A stretch of DNA of 64,000 nucleotides, from positions 33,854,818 through 33,918,817 of the forward strand of contig OW285187.1 in NCBI GenBank assembly GCA_935421135.1, in the 5' to 3' direction. Shown piece after piece: positions 12,801-22,000 of the stretch. Below the pieces are notes generated by a model. The model was given only the letters and a program-made list of their open reading frames with translations. It was not told where the DNA came from and searched no databases. The first letter of the stretch is position 1; each line of letters starts with the position of its first letter. The translations under genes and the position numbers were made by a program. The DNA is from Bugulina stolonifera. Its lineage: Eukaryota; Bryozoa; Gymnolaemata; Cheilostomatida; Bugulidae.

Positions 12801-13931
12801 TAGCCTGATTGACCTAATCACAGTGCCAAGAGCTGAAAACAGAGTAAAATGGAAAGAGAAGCTACCCCAACTTATCTAAAATTGCTGTCAAACTGATGAC
12901 ACTCTTTGGTAGCACATTTTTGTGTGAGAGTTTGTTCAGCCACCTGAACTATATCAAAAGTAAAAATCAGACAAGACTGACTGATAAACATACCCGGCAG
13001 GTACTCAAAGAGACATAGACTTGGAGAATGATCCAAGAGAAAGGACAATTCCATATCACCCACTAATATTGTATTCACAAGTGTATCATGTAGCATGCAT
13101 TGAATATTCATTACATTTTAATTTAATTTGATTAAGGCCTAATCTGACTAGTGAATATTTTCGCCGCGTTCCACCACATTTTGCCATTTTTCCGCTGAGC
13201 AACACATAATTAGCGATTTTTCCTCCATGAACCCAATTTCTAACCTGAGCATGTGTGCCAAGGCTGGCAATTATTTTTATGTACATGTATGTCTCCTACA
13301 TGCACATCACATAACAGCGACTCAATTTGGAATTTTTGTTTACAGATGAAAACGCAGAATGGAGCCAGTAAAAATTTTGCTGGCCAATTAGAAGTCAGTG
13401 TTATCGAGACCTAGTCCTAAAATATTAAACATGCTTGATATTTAGCGAACAGGGCATTTGGCGCTCAATTTTGTGACGCCCTGTCACTCCACCATCATTT
13501 CGCAGCTAATAACGGCACAGAATCTGTTAGTCTGTTTCTACCTTTATTCTGTTTTGGTGTACTTCAAAAGTAGATGACTATTGCTGTTATACTTTGGTTA
13601 AAACAAAGTCAATGAATCTGCGTGTTATAACTATAAAATAATTCATTTTGTATCATAATAAAATTGACCATTTAATATTCGCAATAAATGCAGCAGCAAA
13701 AAATAGGCGTCCCTCGCTCTGATGTGCTTTTAGAAGTTGTCCCTTTCCACCAAAAAGTTTGGGCATCCCTGGTCTACACAGTAGGCCTAATTATTTGTTA
13801 CACTATTCATGTACATGTACGTTAAAAAGATGGATAGACTCACCTTGTGTTAAGGTAGTTCCAATATCTGAGATACCACTAGCATCAATAGAACCACCTT
13901 CAACGTCATCTGGTTCTATCTTAATATCCAT
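3844..13931 (-). CDS. C2H2 zinc-finger protein with repeated K-x-E exons
   Basis: Probable sequence-specific nuclear DNA-binding protein. Coding exons in transcription order: 13931-13844, 11665-11612, 8772-8692, 6208-6155, 4859-3844; about 430 residues. The chosen start is the [12 protein letters not shown]; an in-frame stop lies upstream in the genomic DNA, but a further 5' exon cannot be excluded. The four small exons are all phase 1 at both ends and carry related cores (IKIEP, VKLEL, IKLEP, LRLEL), of which the first three fit the psi-K-x-E SUMO consensus. The last exon encodes 11 canonical fingers (CTLCDYxC, then HMRTH and TGEKP linkers) and a twelfth in which the first zinc-ligand His is Arg. 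Most fingers have an additional Cys after CDYR. The stop is a TAG in the next linker, and a thirteenth finger remnant follows in frame at about 3800-3843. The orthologue cannot be named. Confidence 0.85.
5251..5480. mobile_element. MITE with ~24-bp inverted ends
   Basis: GGGACAGTTCGAAACAAGAC at 5251 is matched, inverted, by the sequence at 5458-5480 (GTCCTGTTTCGAACTGTCT). Further internal copies of GGACAGTTCGAAAC occur near the left end. It lies in the last intron of the zinc-finger gene, and no coding capacity is visible. Confidence 0.75.
6325..6418. repeat. Fragment of the pogo-like MITE
   Basis: GTGGAACTTGCTTAATTC and the following 90 bases closely match the left end of the element at 3229-3649. 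The right end is not found here, so this is a truncated copy in an intron of the zinc-finger gene. Confidence 0.75.
6812..7010 (-). pseudogene. hAT transposase C-terminal remnant
   Basis: Read on the minus strand, this frame gives the hAT dimerisation signature [13 protein letters not shown] followed by [10 protein letters not shown] and a leucine-rich tail, ending at a TAA at 6814-6812. This is the region seen in ZBED/SCAND3-like domesticated hAT proteins. An in-frame TGA a few codons upstream of PFATT and the missing catalytic portion show that it is dead. A longer open frame that overlaps it in another phase is not the coding frame. Confidence 0.85.
7232..7524. mobile_element. MITE nested inside the hAT element
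   Basis: Ends of about 28 bp are inverted: GGTGCAAACACACGG at 7232 and CCGTGTGTTTGGACC ending at 7524, each followed inward by the GCGTTTTGGGGC motif or its complement. The interior is GC-richer than its surroundings. It inserted after the host hAT element arrived. Confidence 0.85.
7841..8085. mobile_element. Inverted-repeat MITE
   Basis: TTCACATTGCCGTTTATACT near 7849 is mirrored by AGTTGGTATAAACGGCAGTG ending near 8075. The symmetry continues inwards through CGGCCAACGCTAACCAC and its complement. Arms are about 60 bases. A 75-codon open frame overlapping the left arm is an artefact. Confidence 0.8.
8120..8282 (-). mobile_element. tRNA-derived SINE, copy 1
   Basis: On the minus strand the head reads GCTGAGCTGGTGTAGTGGTA (pol III A-box-like TGGTGTAGTGG), followed about 50 bases later by a B-box-like GGTTCAAACCCC. 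These are internal promoter elements in tRNA-derived spacing. The tail is AT-rich. Related copies occur at 24122-24216 and 42997-43160. Confidence 0.75.
8348..8464. repeat. 117-bp hairpin element
   Basis: AGTATGGCCACC at 8348-8359 is the reverse complement of 8453-8464. Inner arms AGGATGTTAGGG and CCCTAACATCCT also pair. It looks like a very short MITE. Confidence 0.8.
8833..9226. mobile_element. MITE with ~38-bp terminal inverted repeats
   Basis: ATAGGCTACAAAGAGCGTAA at 8833 and its near-exact complement ending at 9226 bound a 394-bp element with no coding capacity. The arms include AAAGGAAAGAGGGATCACT. It sits in intron 2 of the zinc-finger gene, just upstream of the third small exon. Confidence 0.88.
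9230..9345. repeat. Second pogo-like fragment
   Basis: CAGAGGAACTTGAATAACTC followed by repeated AACTCGG and TTGGATAACC motifs resembles the ends of Tigger/pogo elements, as a subfamily distinct from the one at 3229. The opposite end is not found; the fragment is interrupted by the next element. Confidence 0.5.
9351..9570. repeat. Truncated inverted copy of the 9872-10142 MITE
   Basis: GTGTCTTTGCGACCT and the following segments (GGCCTGGGCCAAAA, GTGCCGATGAGCTAGGGAT, GGCCAAGCAAAATCC) are reverse complements of segments in the complete element at 9872-10142. The far end is missing. Confidence 0.8.
9872..10142. mobile_element. 271-bp MITE with perfect 17-bp ends
   Basis: AGGTGTCTTCGCGACCT at 9872-9888 and its exact complement at 10126-10142 delimit the element. 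The interior is GC-rich compared with its surroundings and has no open frame of note. A partial inverted copy lies 300 bp to the left. Confidence 0.9.
10200..10253. mobile_element. Right end of a third CAGGG-type hAT element
   Basis: GGTTGGGAATCCCTG at 10239-10253, preceded by GTACATGTACCCC, is a typical hAT right terminus (CAGGGATTCCCAACC inverted). The body probably includes the GTACCCCTTT repeats at about 9560-9640. The left end is not recognisable, apparently destroyed by the MITEs at 9351-10142. Confidence 0.55.
10505..11120. repeat. Dispersed direct and inverted copies of GTCAACTCNGTAACA
   Basis: The motif appears at about 10522, 10699 and 11101 in one orientation and at about 11041 and 11061 as its complement, with a degraded copy near 10870. 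The arrangement suggests an old element with internal subrepeats in intron 2 of the zinc-finger gene. The remainder of the intron (11121-11611) shows nothing I can support. Confidence 0.55.
12566..13771. mobile_element. hAT element with intact 8-bp target duplication
   Basis: CAGGGATGCCCAAA at 12566 and TTTGGGCATCCCTG ending at 13771 are exact inverted ends. The octamer GTCTACAC flanks both sides (12558-12565 and 13772-13779). It is 1,206 bp long, in intron 1 of the zinc-finger gene, and carries a broken transposase. Its target octamer differs by one base from that of the element at 6604. Confidence 0.95.
12860..13015 (+). pseudogene. hAT transposase C-terminal remnant
   Basis: The frame beginning at 12887 reads [17 protein letters not shown] then [17 protein letters not shown], the hAT C-terminal dimerisation region of the GTF2IRD2/ZBED-like type. 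The upstream catalytic part is missing or frame-broken. It has the opposite orientation and a different subfamily from the remnant at 6812-7010. Confidence 0.85.
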
Positions 13932-13936
13932 AATAT

Positions 13937-14520
13937 CTATACAACAATAAACTGGTATATAGATATTTCCTATTATAGGATTGCTTGTAGCCTAGGCCTA
14001 CATGAGACTTAAAGTATATAGATAAATGCATGTAATGTTTCAGTATTTTCCATGTAGGCCTAACAGTCTAATGGGTTAGCTGACAGATATCGAATCCAGC
14101 TGAAGGGTTCAACTAGTTATTCAAAAGCAGACATGGATTTAATCTGTAGTTTATCAACTGGACAGACTGGCAGATAGCATGCACCCACAATTCCACAAGT
14201 ACATTATGATTATCTGTTTACCTATAGACAGTGGTATGGATACACTAATCATTATGTCATTATTTACTTTTGTTTTGTACCAAATGACTAGAAAGTAGAA
14301 ACCAAGCATTTACATGTAGGCCTACATGGTGAATTACTATAGACATAGACATTAATTGTGCATTGTAATGTATGATCAAAAGACATCAATGTAAGGATGA
14401 AGATATCCATCCTTGACCACTTGCACCTCATTTTAAACCTCAAAATATGCTTTACGCAATTTTACGGATGTGAAATCGAGTTCCCGGCTGATTAATAGAG
14501 AAATTGAAAAATCCTTGCAC
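13937..14520. other. Upstream flank of the zinc-finger gene
   Basis: AT-rich DNA immediately 5' of the first recognised coding exon. Promoter and any non-coding first exon should lie here or further right. I see no clear core-promoter element and no further coding exon. Confidence 0.4.
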
Positions 14521-14528
14521 TAAAGTAT

Positions 14529-15045
14529 CAGAGTTGGCTCCAAGTCGACTTGCAAGTCAACAAGTCAAGCTGTTTCTAAAATTTTGGAGGCAAGTCAAGT
14601 CCAAGTCAAGTCAGTGCTGCCTCAAGTCAAGTCAACTGTTATGCAAGTCACAAGTCAAGTCGAATTGTCTATTTGCAAGTCAAAATGCAAGTCAAGTGGG
14701 AGACAACTTCAAAAATTCTACATATTCCAAAACATCATTCATTTCTTTTAGTAGATATTCCAATGCATGAAAAACCATGTCAAGGTGTAGCTTGGCATGT
14801 ATGTTGTTATACAATCATGGCAACTAGCCTATATGTGTAGTAATATTGGCACTATGGTTGAGACTGTACAAAATTTTTATGCTCCATATTGACTTGGCAG
14901 AAACCAAGTCAAAGTCACAAGCCATTCATGTGTCCAAGTCAAGTCACATTGATGTGCAAGTCAAGTTAACATGTTGGCAAGTCCAAGTCAAGTCGACTTG
15001 TGACTTGACAAGTCAAATCAAATCTATGACTTGGACCCAGCTTTG
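14529..15045. mobile_element. Non-autonomous hAT-type element rich in CAAGTC
   Basis: The ends CAGAGTTGGCTCCAAGTC and GACTTGGACCCAGCTTTG are imperfect inverted repeats. The octamer TAAAGTAT is perfectly duplicated on either side (14521-14528 and 15046-15053). The interior is dominated by irregular CAAGTCAAGT repeats with AT-rich spacers. Two apparent open frames inside are simple-sequence artefacts. Confidence 0.88.
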
Positions 15046-15195
15046 TAAAGTATTATTTTCAGCTGCGAGCGCAGTAACACAGTTTTCTTACTAATTGATT
15101 AAAACGCAAACCTCTTCCATCATACCCATCAAATAATAATAAATAATAATCTGGAGGCTTGATTGGAACAATTTTTGAAAGATTCTTCAGGTGAA

Positions 15196-15476
15196 AACTC
15201 ATCGGATTATACTCCTCGGCGTGACCAGCCCTTTGCAGCTTGCACTGCCAGTGCTGGCCAACTCCCTGTGAGAAAGGCCCAGATGACATGGGTAGGCAAG
15301 GGTAGAGAAGTTGCCTTGAAGCCATGCTGGCTTGCATGACCCCAAGGACTTTTATATGAGGCACAGGAGCAATTGTGGCTGGATGCTCTTCCTAGCACCA
15401 CCGTGACTGAAATTCGAACCTGGAACCTGCAGCATGAAAGCTCAGCATTCTAACCCCTAAGCCATGGCTGCTCCCT
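15196..15476 (-). mobile_element. SINE of a second family with 18-bp target duplication
   Basis: The minus-strand head reads GGGAGCAGCCATGGCTTAGG (A-box-like TGGCTTAGGGG) with a B-box-like GGTTCGAATTTC about 40 bases on. The insertion is bounded by AAAGATTCTTCAGGTGAA at 15178-15195 and again at 15477-15494, an exact 18-bp target duplication as made by LINE-driven retrotransposition. Two overlapping minus-strand open frames are within the SINE body and are not genes. Confidence 0.9.
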
Positions 15477-15822
15477 AAAGATTCTTCAGGTGAAGATGGC
15501 TAAATAATACGAGTTTACCAGCTTCTCGTTCGACATTCTGCAAAAAAATTTTTCGGTAAAGAATAAGTAATTTTTCACACATGATTCAACTTCAATTGCA
15601 CTTAAATTTAGCCATATTGAGATTGTCTCGATATCAAACATCAAAGTTTCATTAACTGGAGATGATATATATTTATTTACTAAATTACTTCTCCATTTTT
15701 CATTCAAAAATTCTTTTTCTATGTGGACATGGACTTACGTGGATATTGTTGTCATACTAGACCGCCTAGAGGAGCAGAAGAGGTATGCCTCATATGGGAC
15801 AGGAGTGGTGCATGGTTTGGGG

Positions 15823-16440
15823 CATAGATATAATATAAAGACCAGATAGGGCACCCTGTGTTAACGCTCCAATGCCCAAATGTCTTATTTAATTGTTGGG
15901 AAAACCAACAGCGTAACATGATCTCTCCATGGAGTTGCAGGCATTCAAGGATGGCTCACACTATATATTAATAATGGAATACTGCAGCCTAAACTAGCTC
16001 CACTTTGGTTTAAATCAAACACTGCTGCCATAATATTGGCGTCCTGGCAAATTAATGTCTACGTAGCACATTACCACATGGAGGCCTATCAGTTGGTACT
16101 AAACACCACCTATTTACACTGTCTAAAAGTGCTAAAATTTGCTAATGTAATGTAATTTTTAGTACCAGCTGATAGGCCTTCATGCAGTAATGTGCTATGT
16201 AGTCATCAATTTGCCCGGATACCAATATTATGGCAGCAGTGTTTGAGTTAAACCAAAGTAGAGCTAGCTTAGGCTGCAGTATTCCTTTATAATATATAGA
16301 ATAGTGCGAGCCATCATTGAATGCCTACAACTCCATGGTGAGATGACGTTACGTTGTTGATTTTCCCAGCAATTAAATGACGTTTGGGTATTGGAGCGTT
16401 AACACAGGGTGCCCTATCTAGCATTTATATTATATCTATG
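15823..16440. repeat. 618-bp hairpin, ~280-bp arms
   Basis: CATAGATATAATATAAAG at 15823 onward is mirrored to 16440 through shared blocks such as AGGGCACCCTGTGTTAACGC, CTCCATGG, CTGCTGCCATAATATTGG and CTATCAGTTGGTACTA. The loop is about 55-60 bases. The arms are not identical, so it is an aged element rather than an assembly artefact. No coding capacity. Confidence 0.9.
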
Positions 16441-16622
16441 GTTTGAGGCTTGGGCAGTGTTCGATGGGTATGGACCAGGGGACCATTTGATTTGATGAAA
16501 TTTGAGATAGCTTCTGTTCTTCGCCGAAACTGAAGCAGGAGAAGTTGTTTTCTCTATATTTTGCTGGTTGACCACCCTTACCCCGAACCCCAACTGCAAA
16601 CAAGGAACGAAGGCTATCTAAA

Positions 16623-16766
16623 TTTCTCCACTACTGCACCTAATTGGGATTGATGAGTTGATGAGTTGGAGTTATTTTATGTGTTGTTAAAAAGTTTCTC
16701 CACTACTGCACCTAATTGGGATTGATGAGTTGATGAGTTGGAGTTATTTTATGTGTTGTTAAAAAG
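16623..16766. repeat. 72-bp tandem duplication
   Basis: TTTCTCCACTACTGCACC begins at 16623 and again at 16695. The two copies appear identical over the full 72-bp unit, implying a recent duplication. Confidence 0.9.
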
Positions 16767-17713
16767 TTTGTATGTTATTTTGTAAAAACTGTAAGAATCT
16801 CATCTGTGAGGCAAAAATAATCGTTAAGACTTAGAATGTCTCTGTGAAACCTGGAGACTTGACAGGTATACCAACCACTAAGCTGAAAGGTTTTACTTGC
16901 AAACCAGCTGAATTTAATATTTTAGAAAGCTTTATAAAGTATTATTTTCAGCTGGTTTGCAAGCAAAGCCTATCAGCTTAGTGGTTGGTATACTTGTCAA
17001 GTCTCCAGATTTCACAGAGACATTCTAAGTGTTGAAGAGTACGTTTTTACCTCCCAGATGAGATACTTCCAATTTTTACAAGATGACATGATAACTTTTT
17101 AACAACACATAGAACTCAATAGAAAAATCATTTTTTGAATGAAAAATGCAGTAGCAAATATATAATATATCATCTGCAATTATGAACTTCGAAGTTAGAT
17201 ATCGAAAAAATCTTAATGTAGCAAAATTTAAGTCGAATTAAAGTTGAAATCATGTGTGGAAAATTATTTATTCTCTACCGCAATTTTTTTGCGGAATTTC
17301 GCGACGAAAAGCTGGTACGTTGGTAAACTCATATTTAGCCATTTTCACCTGAAAAATCTTCCAATAATTGTTCTAATCAAGCCTCCAGGTTTTTATTTAT
17401 AATTTTATTGATGGGTATGATCGGAGGGGGTTTACGTTTTGATCAATTAGTGATAAACGGTGTTACTGCAAAACCAGCTGAAAATAATACTTTATAAAGC
17501 TCCCCATGGGGAGCTTTAAAATATTAAATTCAGCTGGTTTGCAAGTTAACAGGTAAATCAAAGTTTATAGAATTAATAAGTTGTTCCACAGCTTTATGCA
17601 CCAATAGGATCGCGCGAAATCTGACCTAATAAGCGGTCTCGTTCAAAGTAGTTGAGTGGCAACGAAAAATTACCGATGAAACAATGGGGTCTTCTCAAGA
17701 TTGGAGAAAAAAT

Positions 17714-18354
17714 CAGACATGGGCACTCGAGTCATTTTACTCGACTCAAGTTAACTCGAGCAACAGCTTTTCATTACTTTTAATTGACTTGTGCTTTTGT
17801 ACTGTGTGAAAGCTGGGAATTGACTTTTACTTCTACTCTCCTACAAAGCATGATGCTTGACTCTTACTTTACTCTAATCTCTCAGCTATCAAAGATAATT
17901 CTATTGGTTTGGTGTAATTATGTAATAAGTCTTGTCCACCATAGAGAAGCTGAGAGGCTTATAGATAAACAGACCTACCATTACAATAAGTGCAAATTTG
18001 AAATAGCCTTTGTTCCTCAGAACTACTTTAACTGACAGAAAATTGGATCTAACACCAAGTATTATCTATTGTGTGTTGTCACACTTGTATACATCAGAAA
18101 TTTGTGTTCTACAAAATTCCCATTGGTATTCTCTTTGACATACCGCTGTACTTTTGACTCTACTCTGACTCTAGCATTTTGGCACTAGTTGCTTGACTCT
18201 TACTTTACTTTTCAAAATGGCTGTTTATTTACTCTTGCTCTACTTTTGACTTGCTTCATCCGATGAGTTTACTCTAAATTACTTTTTATCAATTGGGAAT
18301 GTATACTCTTACTTGACTCTTGACTTGAGTATTTGTCTGCTTTGCACATGTCTG
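17714..18354. mobile_element. Non-autonomous hAT-type element rich in ACTCTTACTT
   Basis: CAGACATGGGCA at 17714 and TGCACATGTCTG ending at 18354 are inverted ends, flanked by the identical octamer GAAAAAAT (17706-17713, 18355-18362). The interior consists of irregular TTGACTCTTACTTTACT repeats, the complement-like counterpart of the CAAGTC element at 14529-15045. The open frame at 17784-18035 is spurious. Confidence 0.9.
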
Positions 18355-18362
18355 GAAAAAAT

Positions 18363-18998
18363 TGCCCTGAGATTGGCTAAAAGTATCTGTAATGCTAGCC
18401 CATTATTTTCAGAATACATGATGTTTATACCGATAGCATCAATAAAAGATGCAAGCATTTAGAAGAGCATAAATATAGTAAAAAGGCCCAAAAAGTTCGA
18501 GCCATCCTACTGATCACATCTCATGTCTCATGTAGACCAAAGATGGTAAAAATACGCTCTTTGCGCAGACTGTCAACTACTATTGCCGACCTATATTTCT
18601 ATAACCTAAGCGTTTGACCACAGGCTGGGCGCTCGTTAAAGAAGAACGGTTTGCCCATTTTGGCGAGAGAACTACGGCAAATATATAGAAACTTTGGGTA
18701 AATAATAAAAATTATTGGAACCAGCGGGGCCAAGACAGGAAGCGATATTTAGGCCGTGATATGATCGGAAACCTACATGTCGGCAAACAGAAGTATATCC
18801 GGCAAAGATAGTGTAAAAATATATCAACTATCATTAATATAATATTTGTATCGGATGCAGTTTCAGAATACAGTGTACAAGTAAAAATGATAATAATAAC
18901 ACCAACAGTAACCTAGTCGTACTGCTTCTGGTGCACACTGCACAGCACATACATTTCTTTTGCTACAAATCCCTCGACACTCAAATTCTACAGGAATG
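18363..18998 (+). promoter_or_regulatory. Presumed ZZEF1 promoter and 5' UTR region
   Basis: About 630 bp between the hAT insertion and the ZZEF1 start codons. It contains no gene. I do not see an unambiguous TATA box or initiator; the assignment rests only on position. Confidence 0.4.
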
Positions 18999-19002
18999 AT
19001 GG
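18996..19002 (+). promoter_or_regulatory. Adjacent ATG codons; second has strong start context
   Basis: Two consecutive in-frame ATGs. The first (18996) has G at -3 and A at +4. The second (18999) has A at -3 and G at +4, the optimal vertebrate-type context, and yields an N-terminus MGISSS that fits the N-myristoylation pattern MGxxxS. I therefore place the start at 18999. Confidence 0.65.
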
Positions 19003-22000
19003 GGATTTCTAGTAGTAGCGAAAGTGAAGAAGAAGATGTGGACTCATACAGCTCATGGGGTTCTACTTATACTGCAAGCTCTAGCAGCGATGGTTCCGAT
19101 AAATCTGACTCTGTTAGTAAAGTAATCAATCAATCAATCAATCATATACTTAGTGATGTTTAAAATATTAGACATTCACCAAAAGTAGAATAAGCCATAC
19201 TATAGCTGCTGACTGGTAGGGCTACTTTAGATTAATGCATTCTCTGACACCATAACCTTAGTTATTGAAGCCCCTATGCTAACAACTGATTGCTGTTTAC
19301 ATTGTACTGTTTCATATACATTGTAAATAGGGCCAAATATGACATTTGTGAATTTTCGTTCTGTTTCCCAGGGCGAGGCCTCGAAAGGAACTTTGGAAGC
19401 TACTGCAAGTAGAGGAGCGGAAGGTAGATTATTCATATTATGTGTAACTCATGAACAACTTGTCAACTGTTTAAGTCATATCGCATCAAAATTCCTAATG
19501 TGTAATGCATTCTGAACCTTGAAATTTTTCTTTTTACCCAATTACAATTTTGCTTATACGCAACACTTTATCGTTTTTATCTCAAGCACTAGTATCATTT
19601 TTATGCAACAAATCTCTCCATCATCCACCAATACTTTAACACTCTGGCAATTTGTTATTCATCTGTCAATTACTCTTTGCATTAGCTAAGGTCAAACTTG
19701 ATACAGTCACTGATTTGAGAGTCCTGTTCAACGACACCCTACTCAAGAACCTTGCCTCCGTTAGTACCAAGTAAGTGTATTACTTACAGCTACTCGTAGC
19801 TTCCTTATTTGGCTATGTACACATTACCATCAGTCAAAATTTTTAAAGAAAAGAAAACTGTATCCAATTTGAGTCATGAGAGGTTTTTATGAGTTGGTCT
19901 ATGAACGATATGTCACAGGAGTGCACTTTGAGTGAGTCAAAGTGATATCTTACTGTCTAACACATCTACCTGCACATATAAATTGTTTATTTTAGAGATG
20001 ACGTCAATGCAAACGTACTTTCTCATCATAGATCATTGCTGTTATCTTGGCTTACCGAGTTGACTCGACCTTCGTCAGAGGTGTGTAAATTACTGTTGGA
20101 TAATACTATAGACCCATATTATCGGTTATCATCTGTATGACTAATGATTGTGCTATGAATGAATATTGGTACCTGTAATAGAATAATCATCTCTACCCCA
20201 CCATACTGGATATTGTATGAGTACGAGACTACGAGTGCATGCCATATTCTACTATTTCTAGAGCACTTTGTCACAGGAAACATTCTGTGATTACCTCACT
20301 GGTAGAGGAGTTAGCAGAGAAGAGGCACTAGAGGTATTTAGCAGGTAAACTCCACCGTTTCTTTGTTCGTAACAAACATTCTGTGTTGTAATGTCTTCAA
20401 ATAAATAGGTGGGCAAATTTTCACAGTTATATCTGACTACTGTTCAAGAGTAAAAACTGTTTTGGCTAAAGAAACTAAGACTTGTTGCGATGCATGACAT
20501 AGATGTAGACATTTTTTGCTGAAACGCATAGTTTTGTGTTGTGCATGTAGCTACTCAGTGCTCCTACTCTCCTGTAGGTTCGACACAGAAGGCACCGGGA
20601 GGGCTGACTCTGAGGTTGTAATTGATGGCATAACTAAACCATATGAAGAGACAGAGAATGGAGAGTTAGCCTACCGTACCAGAGTGCTTCAAGGGTGCCC
20701 TTCGTTACCAGGTAAGGGCCCGCTACTATCAATACATACCGTATTCTCAAGCTAAGCGCTGTGCGTAAAGGTTTTACAGCATTCTCGATTGTGTATGGTG
20801 GAAGTTGATGTTGGAAAAATGTATGTAATGGATATGTCTGCGTGTAAGTATGATAGCTGTAGTCGAGTACCTTGATTGATTTTTATTTGGTTTTTAGGTT
20901 TTGTTGATGTGTTCTCAAAGACCGACACCAGCTCCAAACATGCTACAAAACTGCTAAATGTAAGTTGGCTATAATATAATCAGTAAATATGAGGTTAATG
21001 ATCTTGGTTACTGTTGGTGGAATAGTTGGTGTACATCTTACAATCATTATTTGTAGTTCTTACTGAGAAACAGAGCACCTGCCACGACCTTCAATCTACC
21101 TCTGCTCTCTGGACTTGAAGACACAGTAGAACTGAGATGTAAGATTGCAAACAAGATTCTCACTCGCATGCAGAAAGGTAAACATTGTAACCATTAGTTA
21201 CCTGTAAGTACAGCACATATTGGCATATTATAGTACACATTATTATGCTCCTTTATCCTTGTGAACATTTGCCTGTATAGCTCTTAACTGCAGACTATGT
21301 TCTGTCATTCTGTGTATCCATGTGTACTATGTAGGTCTTTCTGCCATTGAGTTACTATTATATAAATGCTACTTATCTGCTGTAGAGTTGAAAGAGGGAG
21401 AGGAGAGTAAGTTACTATGTGTAGATAGCACATGTGATGTCAAGGCCACGGGTAAACCATACACTTCCATAGAAGTTTCTAGTAACAGTTCAGATGTCTA
21501 CAAGCTGACTGATGGTAACTCCTCCACTAGCTGGCAGTCAGATGGAGCCGCCAGATCTCACTGGATAAGGTACTACTTACAGTTCTTTATGGCAGCTATC
21601 TAGTGGTGGTTGCCAGCTAAGTACATGTAGAATGTATTCTGAACTGACGTTTCTCACTTAGACCATAGTTGTGATTTTGAACAAATTTGAAACATGAAAG
21701 TATCGATAGCAGATTTTATGAAACATTATAATAGATGTAAAGCATGAGTGTGTTTATAGGGGTACCCTATGCATCAGTAAAGGCTTTTATAAAGCTTCTG
21801 TTATGTTAACTGCTGGTTGACTAGTACTAAATTATTACTACCACCTGATCTGATTCGATTAGTACTTAAGTTAAACTAATATACTTAAAACATCTCATCT
21901 TCTAATGGACTTGTGGATGGCTGGGGCAGTGGAACTCATGTGATATATGGCTGGGGCAGTGGAACTCATGTGATATATGGCTGGGGCAGTGGAACTCATG

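Larger units (their letters stand above)
15046..17497. repeat. Large nested palindromic element
   Basis: The segment at about 15046-15722 is the reverse complement of about 17110-17497 (with the SINE at 15196-15476 inserted). About 16660-16925 pairs with about 16935-17110. Together these make an original palindrome with arms of roughly 550 bp centred near 16930, later opened by an insertion of about 940 bp (15722-16660) that itself contains another hairpin. A perfect 22-bp palindrome around CCCCATGGGG lies at about 17487-17508. No transposase is visible, so the class is uncertain (fold-back DNA transposon). Confidence 0.8.

Noticed and set aside
15059..15401. Minus-strand frames of 101 and 64 codons
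   Set aside because: They lie within the SINE and the palindrome arm and show no protein similarity that I recognise.
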